From Bacteroidota bacterium (GTDB taxonomy: Bacteria; Bacteroidota; Bacteroidia; Flavobacteriales; Weeksellaceae): 6,221 nucleotides of DNA. Shown here in pieces: positions 1-5,965 of the stretch. Position numbers and translations under genes: made by a program. The first letter of the stretch is position 1. Every line of letters starts with the position of its first letter. The stretch is from assembly GCA_018266965.1 (NCBI GenBank), contig JAFDZJ010000396.1, forward strand, positions 1-6,221, in the 5' to 3' direction. The notes under the pieces are model-generated. The model had not been told where the DNA came from and ran no database searches. It saw only the letters and a list, made by a program, of their open reading frames with translations.

Positions 1-70
1 TAAAAACCAAAAAAATTACAGAGAAAAAAATACTTTAAATTGAACAACATTTTAATAAATAGAATTTCCT

Positions 71-78
71 TATCTTCG
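71..78 (+). promoter_or_regulatory. Putative -7 promoter box of lpdA
   Basis: TATCTTCG matches the Bacteroidota -7 consensus TAnnTTTG at all but one fixed position and lies 19 bp before the lpdA start. I see no convincing TTTG (-33) element 17-23 bp upstream, only a T-rich stretch near 50-53. Transcription would start close to the ATG, giving a very short leader. This is inference from position and motif only. Confidence 0.4.
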
Positions 79-97
79 CAAAAATAAATTCTAAATA

Positions 98-1489
98 ATG
101 AACTACGATATTATTGTCATTGGAAGTGGACCCGGTGGATATGTAACAGCTATCAGAGCTGCACAACTCGGTTTCAAAACAGCTATTATAGAAAAAGAAA
201 ACCTAGGAGGAATCTGTCTCAATTGGGGTTGTATTCCTACAAAAGCATTATTGAAGTCGGCTCATGTATTTCACTATCTACAACACGCAGAAGATTATGG
301 ACTGAACAAAGTAGAAAACCCAGGTTTCGATTTCTCCAAAGTTATCCAAAGAAGTCGTGGTGTTGCTCAAAAAATGAGTGGAGGAATTCAGTTTTTAATG
401 AAAAAAAATAAAATTGATGTTATCCTTGGTACAGCAAAAATACAACCGGGAAAAAAAGTTTCTGTTACTGATAAAGATGGTAAAACAACGGAATATTCCG
501 GACAAAATATCATTATCGCAACCGGAGCCAGATCTAGAGAATTGCCGAACTTGCCACAAGATGGGAAAAAAGTAATTGGTTATAGACAAGCTCTTACACT
601 TCCAGAACAACCAAAATCTATGATTGTGGTGGGTTCCGGAGCAATAGGAGTTGAGTTTGCAGACTTTTACAATACCATGGGTACCAAAGTTACCATTGTA
701 GAATTCATGCCAAATATAGTACCGGTAGAAGATGAAGATGTTTCCAAACATTTGGAAAAATCATTGAAAAAATCCGGAATAGAAATTATGACCAACGCAT
801 CGGTAGAATCTGTTGATACTAGCGGAAACGGTGTAAAAGCACAAGTGAAAACAGCTAGTGGAAACATAACACTAGAAGCTGACATTTTACTTTCTGCCGT
901 TGGTATTGCTGCAAATATTGAAGGAATAGGACTAGAAGAAGTAGGAATAAAAACTGAAAAAGGTAGAGTCTTGGTTAATGAATGGTACCAAACATCTGTA
1001 CCCGGATATTTTGCTATTGGCGACATTTTGCCAACACAAGCATTGGCACATGTTGCATCGGCAGAAGGTATTACTTGTGTAGAGAAAATAAAAGGTATCC
1101 ATACCGAAAAAATCGACTACGGAAACATCCCGGGTTGTACCTATTGCCATCCAGAAGTTGCATCTGTTGGACTTACAGAAAAACAAGCCAAAGAAAAAGG
1201 ATACGAATTAAAAGTTGGAAAATTCCCACTATCCGCCTCCGGAAAAGCAACTGCCAATGGAGATACCGACGGATTTGTAAAAGTAATTTTCGATGCCAAA
1301 TATGGCGAATGGTTAGGTTGCCACATGGTTGGCGATGGTGTTACAGACATGATTGCAGAAGCAGTTGTTGCCAGAAAATTAGAAACAACAGGACACGAAA
1401 TTTTGAAATCCATACATCCTCATCCTACTATTTCCGAAGCAGTAATGGAAGCAGTAGCCGCAGCTTATGGAGAAGTAATCCATATTTAA
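98..1489 (+). CDS. lpdA: Dihydrolipoyl dehydrogenase (E3)
   Basis: This FAD-dependent enzyme reoxidises dihydrolipoamide with NAD+ and is the shared E3 subunit of the pyruvate, 2-oxoglutarate and branched-chain 2-oxoacid dehydrogenases and of the glycine cleavage system; it is cytoplasmic. The 463-residue length is normal for the family. Visible in order: the FAD-binding GSGPGGY (9-15), the redox-active disulfide CLNWGC (C40/C45) followed by IPTK, ATGARSR (141-147), the NAD-binding GSGAIGVEFA (179-188) with an acidic residue (E202) at the end of the next strand as expected for NAD preference, FAIGD (305-309) contacting FAD, and the C-terminal dimer-interface active site HPHPTxSE with H442 and E447. 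The ATG start at 98 puts the FAD motif at the usual distance from the N terminus. No ribosome-binding site is visible, only A-rich sequence, as is common in Bacteroidota. No E1 or E2 gene is adjacent, so which complex it serves is not shown here. All key residues are intact. Confidence 0.97.
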   Translation: MNYDIIVIGSGPGGYVTAIRAAQLGFKTAIIEKENLGGICLNWGCIPTKALLKSAHVFHYLQHAEDYGLNKVENPGFDFSKVIQRSRGVAQKMSGGIQFLMKKNKIDVILGTAKIQPGKKVSVTDKDGKTTEYSGQNIIIATGARSRELPNLPQDGKKVIGYRQALTLPEQPKSMIVVGSGAIGVEFADFYNTMGTKVTIVEFMPNIVPVEDEDVSKHLEKSLKKSGIEIMTNASVESVDTSGNGVKAQVKTASGNITLEADILLSAVGIAANIEGIGLEEVGIKTEKGRVLVNEWYQTSVPGYFAIGDILPTQALAHVASAEGITCVEKIKGIHTEKIDYGNIPGCTYCHPEVASVGLTEKQAKEKGYELKVGKFPLSASGKATANGDTDGFVKVIFDAKYGEWLGCHMVGDGVTDMIAEAVVARKLETTGHEILKSIHPHPTISEAVMEAVAAAYGEVIHI

Positions 1490-1508
1490 AATAAATTTTT
1501 TCTATATC

Positions 1509-1536
1509 AAACCACAGATTTTCTCTGTGGTTTTTT
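1509..1536 (+). terminator. Intrinsic terminator after lpdA
   Basis: A perfect 10-bp inverted repeat, AAACCACAGA (1509-1518) with TCTGTGGTTT (1524-1533), encloses a 5-nt loop and runs into six T residues (1531-1536). It lies 20 bp after the lpdA stop. The T tract is only on the plus strand, so it should act in one direction and separate lpdA from the patatin gene. Confidence 0.9.
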
Positions 1537-1538
1537 CT

Positions 1539-1546
1539 TATATTTG
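1539..1546 (+). promoter_or_regulatory. Putative -7 promoter box of the patatin-like gene
   Basis: TATATTTG is an exact match to TAnnTTTG and begins 3 bp after the lpdA terminator T tract. No TTTG lies 17-23 bp upstream, because that space is filled by the terminator hairpin, so the promoter may be weak. The box ends 4 bp before the GTG start at 1551, which would place the transcription start at or very near the start codon. This is inference from motif and spacing. Confidence 0.45.
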
Positions 1547-1550
1547 GATT

Positions 1551-2330
1551 GTGAAAACAAAAGAAAAAATAGGATTAGTACTTTCTGGTGGTGGCACAAA
1601 AGGTGTTGCTCATGCTGGAGTAATACAATTTCTGAACGAAAAAAAAATGAAACCAAGCACTATCGCTTGTTGTAGTGCAGGAGCAATAGTAGCAGCAATG
1701 TTTGCCTTAGGTAAAAAACCAAAAGAAATCCTTTCTCTTTTCGAAAAAGTTAATATATTCAGTTGGAAACATTTACTTTTCAACAAACCCGGACTGATAT
1801 CGGACAGTATATTCAATGAATATTTAATCCCCATTTTGGGAAATAAAAAAATTGGTGATTTGCCTATACAATTAAAAATTGTAGCTACAGAAATGATTTC
1901 TGGGAAGCAAATTGTTTTCGATGACAATTTTAATCTTTTAGATGCCATCATTGCATCATGCTCCATACCGGGGATTTCTATTCCATATATTGTAGAAGAA
2001 AAGGTCTATTGTGATGGAGGTGTCCTGAATAATTTTCCTGCAGATATTATCCGAGAAGATTGCAACAAGATAATCGGTGTATTTCTCTCTCCTTTGCAAC
2101 CGGTAACTTTACAAGAATTGGGTTCTATAAAATCAGTAATATCAAGGTCTTATGACTTATTGTCTTACCGTACCGAACAATACAAATTTGTCTATTGTGA
2201 TTGGTTTATTTCTTCTCAAAAGTTTGCAAAATATGGAACTTTCGAAAAAAAAACATCAAGATTGCAAGAATTATTCGACATTGGCTACCAAACTGCCAAC
2301 GAAACTTTCCCTAATTGGGGTTGTAGTTGA
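1551..2330 (+). CDS. Patatin-like phospholipase/acyl hydrolase with atypical nucleophile elbow
   Basis: Patatin-fold proteins are Ser-Asp dyad lipid acyl hydrolases. At 259 residues this is a short, stand-alone bacterial patatin with no signal peptide or extra domain visible, so probably cytoplasmic. Motifs: SGGGTKGVAHAG (12-23), the glycine-rich oxyanion-hole loop; the nucleophile region IACCSAGAIVAA with S42; and CDGGVLNNFP, with the dyad aspartate D155 in a DGG motif. The usual elbow is GxSxG (typically GTSAG), but here it reads CCSAG, so the first glycine is replaced by cysteine. The start is GTG at 1551: it gives the usual short run before the oxyanion loop, and the first in-frame ATG (1647) falls after that loop. 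The other in-frame GTG (1527) lies inside the lpdA terminator. The TGA stop is embedded in a hexamer repeat. Family assignment is firm; substrate and activity are unknown. Confidence 0.88.
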   Translation: MKTKEKIGLVLSGGGTKGVAHAGVIQFLNEKKMKPSTIACCSAGAIVAAMFALGKKPKEILSLFEKVNIFSWKHLLFNKPGLISDSIFNEYLIPILGNKKIGDLPIQLKIVATEMISGKQIVFDDNFNLLDAIIASCSIPGISIPYIVEEKVYCDGGVLNNFPADIIREDCNKIIGVFLSPLQPVTLQELGSIKSVISRSYDLLSYRTEQYKFVYCDWFISSQKFAKYGTFEKKTSRLQELFDIGYQTANETFPNWGCS

Positions 2331-2361
2331 GGTTAAGATTGAGGTTAAGGTTGAGGTTGAG
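2326..2361. repeat. Hexamer tandem repeat GTTRAG x6
   Basis: Six contiguous 6-bp units: GTTGAG, GTTAAG, ATTGAG, GTTAAG, GTTGAG, GTTGAG. The first unit supplies the TGA stop codon (2328-2330) of the patatin-like gene and the rest lies in the 64-bp gap to the convergent gene. Because the unit is 6 bp and the stop is in the first copy, changes in copy number would not alter the protein. I see no terminator hairpin in this gap. Confidence 0.9.
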
Positions 2362-2394
2362 TTATATCAGTTTATCGTGGTAATTCTGAAAAAT

Positions 2395-3075
2395 TTATAT
2401 TTTATTATTTTTTATAAAATCGTTTGTAGAATCGGAGTCAATTTTCCAAATTTCCGATGATTCAATTATTGACAAACCATTATTTTTCATTAAAACAAAT
2501 TTGCTCATTATACTTGCCAATACTGAAGTTGGCAATGGTTTGTATTTTACAAAAAGTCCAATTTTATTCATTGCTTCTAATGATTTTACCATTAATTTTT
2601 CTCCAAATCTATTTGTATTTTTCCTTTTTAATAAACCAGGTCGCAAAATGATGGTTTGCTGGAATTTCATTTTTATAATTTCATTTTCTAACATTCCTTT
2701 TATTCTGGAATAAAAAAATACAGAACTTGAATTTGCACCCATCGAGGACAAAAGAATAAAATGAGGTATATTATTCGTTTTGGCAGCAGTAGCAAAAGCC
2801 AAAGGGTAATCCAAATCAATAATTTTTTGTTTAGCTTGGCTTCCTGCATCTTTTTTGGTAGTACCCAAACAGGAAATTGCAACCTCACCAATTACTAAAT
2901 TTTTCCATGATTGAGTATCATCAAAATTTATAATAATGGTGGTTAGTTTTTCATGCGAAATATCCATTGGTTTTCTTACCAGTGCAACCACATTTCCGAT
3001 TTTATTATCTTCTAACAACACCCGCAGCAAGTCTTTCCCGGTAGCTCCGGAAGCTCCAATAACAACTATTTTCAT
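2395..3075 (-). CDS. TIP30/HTATIP2-like atypical short-chain dehydrogenase (NAD(P)-binding)
   Basis: This 226-residue single-domain Rossmann protein belongs to the NAD(P)H-binding, atypical SDR group. The N terminus has GASGATG (7-13), the GxxGxxG dinucleotide loop. ALVRKP (31-36) follows the second strand. CLGTTKKDAGS (69-79), LLSSMGA (108-114), YSRIK (Y122/K126, the YxxxK pair), KGMLENEI (126-133) and LRPGLL (144-149) follow in the order seen in HTATIP2/TIP30 and its bacterial relatives. The ATG at 3075 puts the nucleotide-binding loop at residue 7. An open frame continues upstream to about 3288 but is antisense to the neighbouring MmcQ/YjbR gene and has no family similarity, so I excluded it. 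The gene diverges from the MmcQ/YjbR gene with 55 bp between starts and converges on the patatin gene. Its redox substrate, if any, cannot be told from sequence. Confidence 0.9.
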   Translation of the reverse strand: MKIVVIGASGATGKDLLRVLLEDNKIGNVVALVRKPMDISHEKLTTIIINFDDTQSWKNLVIGEVAISCLGTTKKDAGSQAKQKIIDLDYPLAFATAAKTNNIPHFILLSSMGANSSSVFFYSRIKGMLENEIIKMKFQQTIILRPGLLKRKNTNRFGEKLMVKSLEAMNKIGLFVKYKPLPTSVLASIMSKFVLMKNNGLSIIESSEIWKIDSDSTNDFIKNNKI

Positions 3076-3095
3076 TTGTAATAAAATAATATTGG

Positions 3096-3103
3096 TAAAA
3101 ATA
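3096..3103 (-). promoter_or_regulatory. Possible -7 box of the TIP30-like gene
   Basis: Read on the minus strand this is TATTTTTA, one mismatch from TAnnTTTG, 20 bp before the ATG at 3075. No clear -33 element is seen. It lies one base from the opposing plus-strand box at 3105-3112. Low confidence. Confidence 0.28.
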
Positions 3104-3104
3104 C

Positions 3105-3112
3105 TAATTTTG
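3105..3112 (+). promoter_or_regulatory. Putative -7 promoter box of the MmcQ/YjbR gene
   Basis: TAATTTTG matches TAnnTTTG exactly and lies 18 bp before the ATG at 3131. A TTTG at 3075-3078 is 26 bp upstream, slightly beyond the usual 17-23 bp, so the -33 element is uncertain. This box helps choose the start at 3131 over the longer open frame that extends upstream. Confidence 0.5.
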
Positions 3113-3130
3113 AAAGTAAATAAAAATAGT

Positions 3131-3484
3131 ATGGATGCAAATGAGATAAGAGAATATTGCCTCGCTCTACGAGGAGTTACCGAAAGTTTTCCTTTTGATA
3201 AAGAAACATTGGTATTCAAAATTGGTGGAAAAATGTTTCTGTTGTTGGCTTTGGAGAAGCAACCAATAGTATTTTCAGCCAAATGCAATCCTGAAACTGC
3301 TATGCAATTAAGAGAGAAATTCTCACAAATATCTGGTGCTTACCACATGAACAAAACCCATTGGAACAATGTAGTTTGCGATGGTCTGAAAAAAGATTTC
3401 ATTCAAAATTTGATAAATGACTCCTATCTATTAGTATATCAATCATTAACCAAAAAAATAAAATTCGAGATAGAAAATGGTTGA
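3131..3484 (+). CDS. MmcQ/YjbR family protein
   Basis: This 117-residue protein has the full set of MmcQ/YjbR (DUF419) marks: an N-terminal helix ending in CLALRGVTESFPFD (10-23), TLVFKIGGKMFLLL (26-39) forming the first beta strands, KCNPE (51-55), GAYHMNKTHWN (69-79) and the C-terminal SYLLVYQSLTKK (98-109). Solved members have a CyaY-like fold that has been compared with double-wing DNA-binding proteins, but no enzymatic role is established, and I do not infer one. The ATG at 3131 matches the family's usual N terminus. The open frame extends further upstream only as the antisense of the TIP30-like gene. The gene ends 6 bp from the convergent ribF stop, so no room is left for a terminator; overlapping 3' transcripts are likely. 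Confidence 0.92.
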   Translation: MDANEIREYCLALRGVTESFPFDKETLVFKIGGKMFLLLALEKQPIVFSAKCNPETAMQLREKFSQISGAYHMNKTHWNNVVCDGLKKDFIQNLINDSYLLVYQSLTKKIKFEIENG

Positions 3485-3490
3485 TTGTCT

Positions 3491-4417
3491 TTATTTTAGA
3501 AAAAAATCTCGTGTAATTTGTTCATCTTCATTTAGCCTATCGATTAATTTTTCCAAAGATTCAAATTGTATTTCATCATGCAAAAAATCTTTAAAATAAA
3601 TAGTAATTTCTTGCTCGTAAATATCTTTTGAAAAATCCAAAATATTCACTTCCACACTTAGTTTTTCTCCTCCCACAGTTGGGTTAGTACCAATACTCAA
3701 CATCCCTTTGTATAGTTGGTTTTCTACCAAAACTTCTACAATATACGCACCTTTTTTTGGTAATAATTTTTGAGAATCAACACTAATATTTGCAGTTGGA
3801 AAACCAATTGTTCTGCCAATTTTTTTACCATGAATTACTTTTCCAGAAACAGAATAATTATAGCCCAACATTTCATTAGAAAGCACAATATTTCCGAGTT
3901 GAAGGGCATTTCTAATCTTGGTAGAGGACACATTTTCATTCAACAAATTTATTGCCTCCATCTGCTCTACCTGATAATTCAAGGATTGTGAAAGATTTTT
4001 TAGCAATTGAAAATTTCCACTTTTATTTTTTCCAAATACATGATCATATCCAACAACCAAATATTTTACATTGAGTTTTTCTATTAATATTTCTTTCACA
4101 AACTCTTCGCCAGTCAGATTTCGGAATGTTTCGTCAAAAGATTTAAGAATCATATTATCAATTCCAAATTTGTCCATCAGTTCAATTTTTTCATCGATGG
4201 TGTTTAAAAGTTTCAAATCATCATTTGGATTGAAAACCAATCTAGGATGTGGCCAAAATGTAAGTATCGCAGTTTGAGAATTTGGAATTTCTCTACTTTT
4301 CACTTTTAGATGATTGATAATAGATTGATGCCCAAGATGTACCCCATCAAACATACCCAAAGACAAAACCAATGATTGTTTCTTTTTATATTTTTCTAAA
4401 TCTTGGATAATATTCAT
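3491..4417 (-). CDS. ribF: Bifunctional riboflavin kinase / FAD synthetase
   Basis: RibF phosphorylates riboflavin to FMN and adenylates FMN to FAD; it is cytoplasmic. The 308-residue length is typical. The N-terminal nucleotidyltransferase domain (about 1-180) shows GMFDGVHLGH (21-30), FWPHPR (54-59), GYDHVFGKNKSG (123-134) and VSSTKIR (163-169). The C-terminal kinase domain (about 185-305) shows GKVIHGKKIGRTIGFPTAN (192-210) with the PTAN ATP/Mg motif, KGAY (222-225), GTNPTVGG (243-250) and the catalytic-base region VEVNILDF with E256. Two positions differ from the common form: V127 where arginine is usual (GYDxRFG), and N258 where histidine is usual (ExHxxDF). Both activities are still expected. 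The ATG at 4417 places the nucleotidyltransferase motif at the normal distance. The predicted leader is only about 25 nt, so there is no room for an FMN riboswitch. Confidence 0.96.
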   Translation of the reverse strand: MNIIQDLEKYKKKQSLVLSLGMFDGVHLGHQSIINHLKVKSREIPNSQTAILTFWPHPRLVFNPNDDLKLLNTIDEKIELMDKFGIDNMILKSFDETFRNLTGEEFVKEILIEKLNVKYLVVGYDHVFGKNKSGNFQLLKNLSQSLNYQVEQMEAINLLNENVSSTKIRNALQLGNIVLSNEMLGYNYSVSGKVIHGKKIGRTIGFPTANISVDSQKLLPKKGAYIVEVLVENQLYKGMLSIGTNPTVGGEKLSVEVNILDFSKDIYEQEITIYFKDFLHDEIQFESLEKLIDRLNEDEQITRDFFLK

Positions 4418-4445
4418 GGATTGTAATTTGGTAAAATTGAAGTTG

Positions 4446-4453
4446 CAAAAATA
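4446..4453 (-). promoter_or_regulatory. Putative -7 promoter box of ribF
   Basis: On the minus strand this reads TATTTTTG, an exact TAnnTTTG match followed by CA, 28 bp before the ribF ATG. The expected -33 TTTG is not evident 17-23 bp upstream. The surrounding 127-bp gap (4418-4544) between ribF and the upstream aminotransferase gene shows no strong terminator hairpin. Confidence 0.5.
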
Positions 4454-4544
4454 ATTAATTTTAATGAATATGGTTGATAGAATATTTTGTGGAAATCCAA
4501 TAGAAAAGATTGAGTATGTTTAAAGATTTCTACAAATTACAATT

Positions 4545-5690
4545 CTAATTCTTTTTCAAATTATAGATAGCTTTTTGTAAAGTTTCTTCCTTTTTGGCAA
4601 AACAAAATCTAATTTCTCCTGTATTTCTATGATCATGGTAGAAAGCTGAATAAGGAATTGCTGCTACTTTTTTATCTTGAATTAACCATTTGCAAAATTC
4701 CAAGTCCGAAATATTTTTTTTAAAATCACGAAAACCAACAGTCTGAAAATACCCACCTTCGGATTTCTCATGAATTTCAAAAGGTAAATCCTTCAAATTA
4801 TGATGGAAAAAATTTCTTTTTGTTTGGTAAATATCCTTATGAATTTTCGGATTATATACTTCCAAATATTTGGACAAAGCATATTGAGAATAGACATTGA
4901 TATTGAAAGATAAATATTGATGTATGGACTGAAATGCTTGAATATAGTTTTCAGGGGCAATAATATAACTTGCTTTCCAACCAGAAATATGAAACATTTT
5001 TTCAAATGAAAAAACAGAAAAAGCTCTATTTTTTATTTCAGGGTGATTGTTGGCACTATAAAAATTAGTGTTATCAAATGCAACCATATCATATACTTCA
5101 TCGGAAATAACAATAATTTCGGTATCTTTAATAAGTTCCCAAAGGCAATCCCAATCTTTTTTTTGCCAAACTTTTCCTGTGGGATTATTAGGAGTGTTGA
5201 TGATGATGGCTTTTGTTTTCTTGGACAAAACAGACGCTAACCTATCCCAGTCTATAGTATAATCTGGACCTTGCAAACTGAAATATACAGGTATAGCACC
5301 TCTTATCTCTATTGCTGGAGTATATGTTTCGTAACAGGGTTCCAGAACTATTACCTCATCTTTGGCTTCCAAAAAAGTTGCCAAGGCAACATGGATTCCA
5401 TAAGTAGCACCTGGGATTACAGCCAATTCGTGTTCTGTAAGATTAATGGGTAATAATCTTTGTTTGTTAAATTTTATAATACTTTCGGTAAGCATTGGCA
5501 AAACACAGACAGAAGCATATTGATACAGACTTTGTCCAGTGGCTTCTTTCAAAAATCTTGTTAATTCCGAAGGTGGCAAATAATCTGGACTGCCTTGTGA
5601 AAGGTTCACCGCTTGAAATTGCTCCGCAAGAAGAGCGATTTCTGTATAGATATTCACATCATTAGCCGAATGTCTTTTGGGAAATTTCAC
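4545..5690 (-). CDS. Class I/II PLP aminotransferase (YbdL/kynurenine aminotransferase type), complete copy
   Basis: This 381-residue fold-type I PLP enzyme resembles the E. coli methionine aminotransferase YbdL and kynurenine/glutamine transaminases. Motifs: NLSQGSPDYLPP (29-40), PGATYGIHVAL (93-103) around the PLP phosphate, NTPNNPTGKVW (165-175), ISDEVYD (195-201) with D197 facing the pyridine nitrogen, FSFEKMFHISGWKASY (227-242) with K231 as the expected Schiff-base lysine, and GEIRFCFAKKEETL (358-371) with R361 binding the substrate carboxylate. The start is GTG at 5690; no ATG occurs before residue 66, and this start leaves the normal N-terminal arm. Several usually conserved positions differ: E230 and M232 flank K231 where small or hydroxyl residues are usual, ASY replaces VGY, and VCVLPMLTESI (61-71) lacks the usual glycine and arginine of the GxxxLRxAI stretch. 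A second copy lies upstream. It is probably active, with uncertain substrate. Confidence 0.93.
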   Translation of the reverse strand: MKFPKRHSANDVNIYTEIALLAEQFQAVNLSQGSPDYLPPSELTRFLKEATGQSLYQYASVCVLPMLTESIIKFNKQRLLPINLTEHELAVIPGATYGIHVALATFLEAKDEVIVLEPCYETYTPAIEIRGAIPVYFSLQGPDYTIDWDRLASVLSKKTKAIIINTPNNPTGKVWQKKDWDCLWELIKDTEIIVISDEVYDMVAFDNTNFYSANNHPEIKNRAFSVFSFEKMFHISGWKASYIIAPENYIQAFQSIHQYLSFNINVYSQYALSKYLEVYNPKIHKDIYQTKRNFFHHNLKDLPFEIHEKSEGGYFQTVGFRDFKKNISDLEFCKWLIQDKKVAAIPYSAFYHDHRNTGEIRFCFAKKEETLQKAIYNLKKN

Positions 5691-5719
5691 ATTTAAAATT
5701 ATTAAAATTTAAAATTAAA

Positions 5720-5752
5720 CAAAAATACAATACGATTAAAAAAAAAAATCAA
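5720..5752 (-). promoter_or_regulatory. Predicted promoter of the complete aminotransferase gene, with an A/T homopolymer spacer
   Basis: On the minus strand, ATTG (the TTG at 5752-5750) is followed by a 22-bp spacer and then TATTTTTG (5727-5720), an exact -7 match to TAnnTTTG. The box ends 29 bp before the GTG start. The spacing falls in the 17-23 bp range usual for Bacteroidota promoters. Half of the spacer is a run of 11 T on this strand (plus-strand A at 5738-5748). This is the best-formed promoter in the window. Confidence 0.6.
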
Positions 5753-5754
5753 TG

Positions 5755-5952
5755 ATTGGGTGTTACCTTCATCGGGCGTTACTATTGATGTCTTCATTGG
5801 GTGTTACCCAATGCTATTGACGTCTTCATCGGGCGTTACCCAATGCTATTGATGTCTTCATTGGGCGTTACCCAATGCTATTGATGTCTTCATCGGGTGT
5901 TACCCAATGCTATTGATGTCTTCATTGGGCGTTACCCAATGCTATTGATGTC
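5755..5952. repeat. 32-bp tandem repeat array with hairpin-forming units
   Basis: Five complete 32-bp units lie at 5783-5814, 5815-5846, 5847-5878, 5879-5910 and 5911-5942, followed by the first 10 bp of another (5943-5952). Two shortened units precede them (5755-5767 and 5768-5782), lacking 16 bp and 7 bp at their joins. Each complete unit contains CATYGGGYGTTACCCAATG, an inverted repeat with 7-bp arms and a 5-nt loop. Units differ only at the arm Y, the loop Y and one GATGTC/GACGTC change. The unit length is not a multiple of three, and the array is non-coding. It occupies most of the gap between the two aminotransferase genes. I recognise no named element with certainty. Confidence 0.93.
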
Positions 5953-5965
5953 GCTACTTCGTAGC
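5953..5965. other. Short perfect hairpin at the end of the 32-bp array
   Basis: GCTAC, loop TTC, GTAGC forms a perfect 5-bp hairpin. It begins exactly where the last partial 32-bp unit breaks off after TATTGATGTC and sits directly against the octamer tract. It has no T run on either side, so it is not an intrinsic terminator. It may be the terminal part of the element that gave rise to the array. Confidence 0.6.

Noticed and set aside
982..1494. 170-residue plus-strand reading frame within lpdA
   Set aside because: It is out of frame with the clear lpdA coding sequence, rich in Arg, Cys and Ser, and has no recognisable domain.
1527..1550. Longer patatin N terminus starting at GTG 1527
   Set aside because: That codon lies inside the right arm of the lpdA terminator and upstream of the predicted promoter box; the extra residues have no family similarity.
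2152..2460. Plus-strand reading frame across the hexamer repeat with an alternating VEVKIEVKVEVE stretch
   Set aside because: The pattern is only the hexamer translated in another frame; the reading overlaps the patatin gene and has no family features.
2936..3130. Upstream extension of the MmcQ/YjbR protein
   Set aside because: The open frame is the antisense of the TIP30-like gene; the ATG at 3131 fits the family N terminus and the TAATTTTG box.
3076..3288. Upstream extension of the TIP30-like protein to 3288
   Set aside because: It is antisense to the well-supported MmcQ/YjbR gene and would place about 70 unrelated residues before the nucleotide-binding loop, which normally starts the protein.
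4418..4500. FMN riboswitch before ribF
   Set aside because: The predicted leader is about 25 nt and no multi-stem conserved RNA core is seen; RibF itself often lacks one.
5738..5770. Intrinsic terminator for the upstream aminotransferase, using the T11 run on the minus strand
   Set aside because: Only a 4-bp A/T-rich stem (AATC/GATT) precedes the T run, too weak to call; the run fits better as promoter spacer.
5755..5952. CRISPR array
   Set aside because: The 32-bp units abut directly and are nearly identical throughout, with no variable spacers, no leader and no cas gene nearby.
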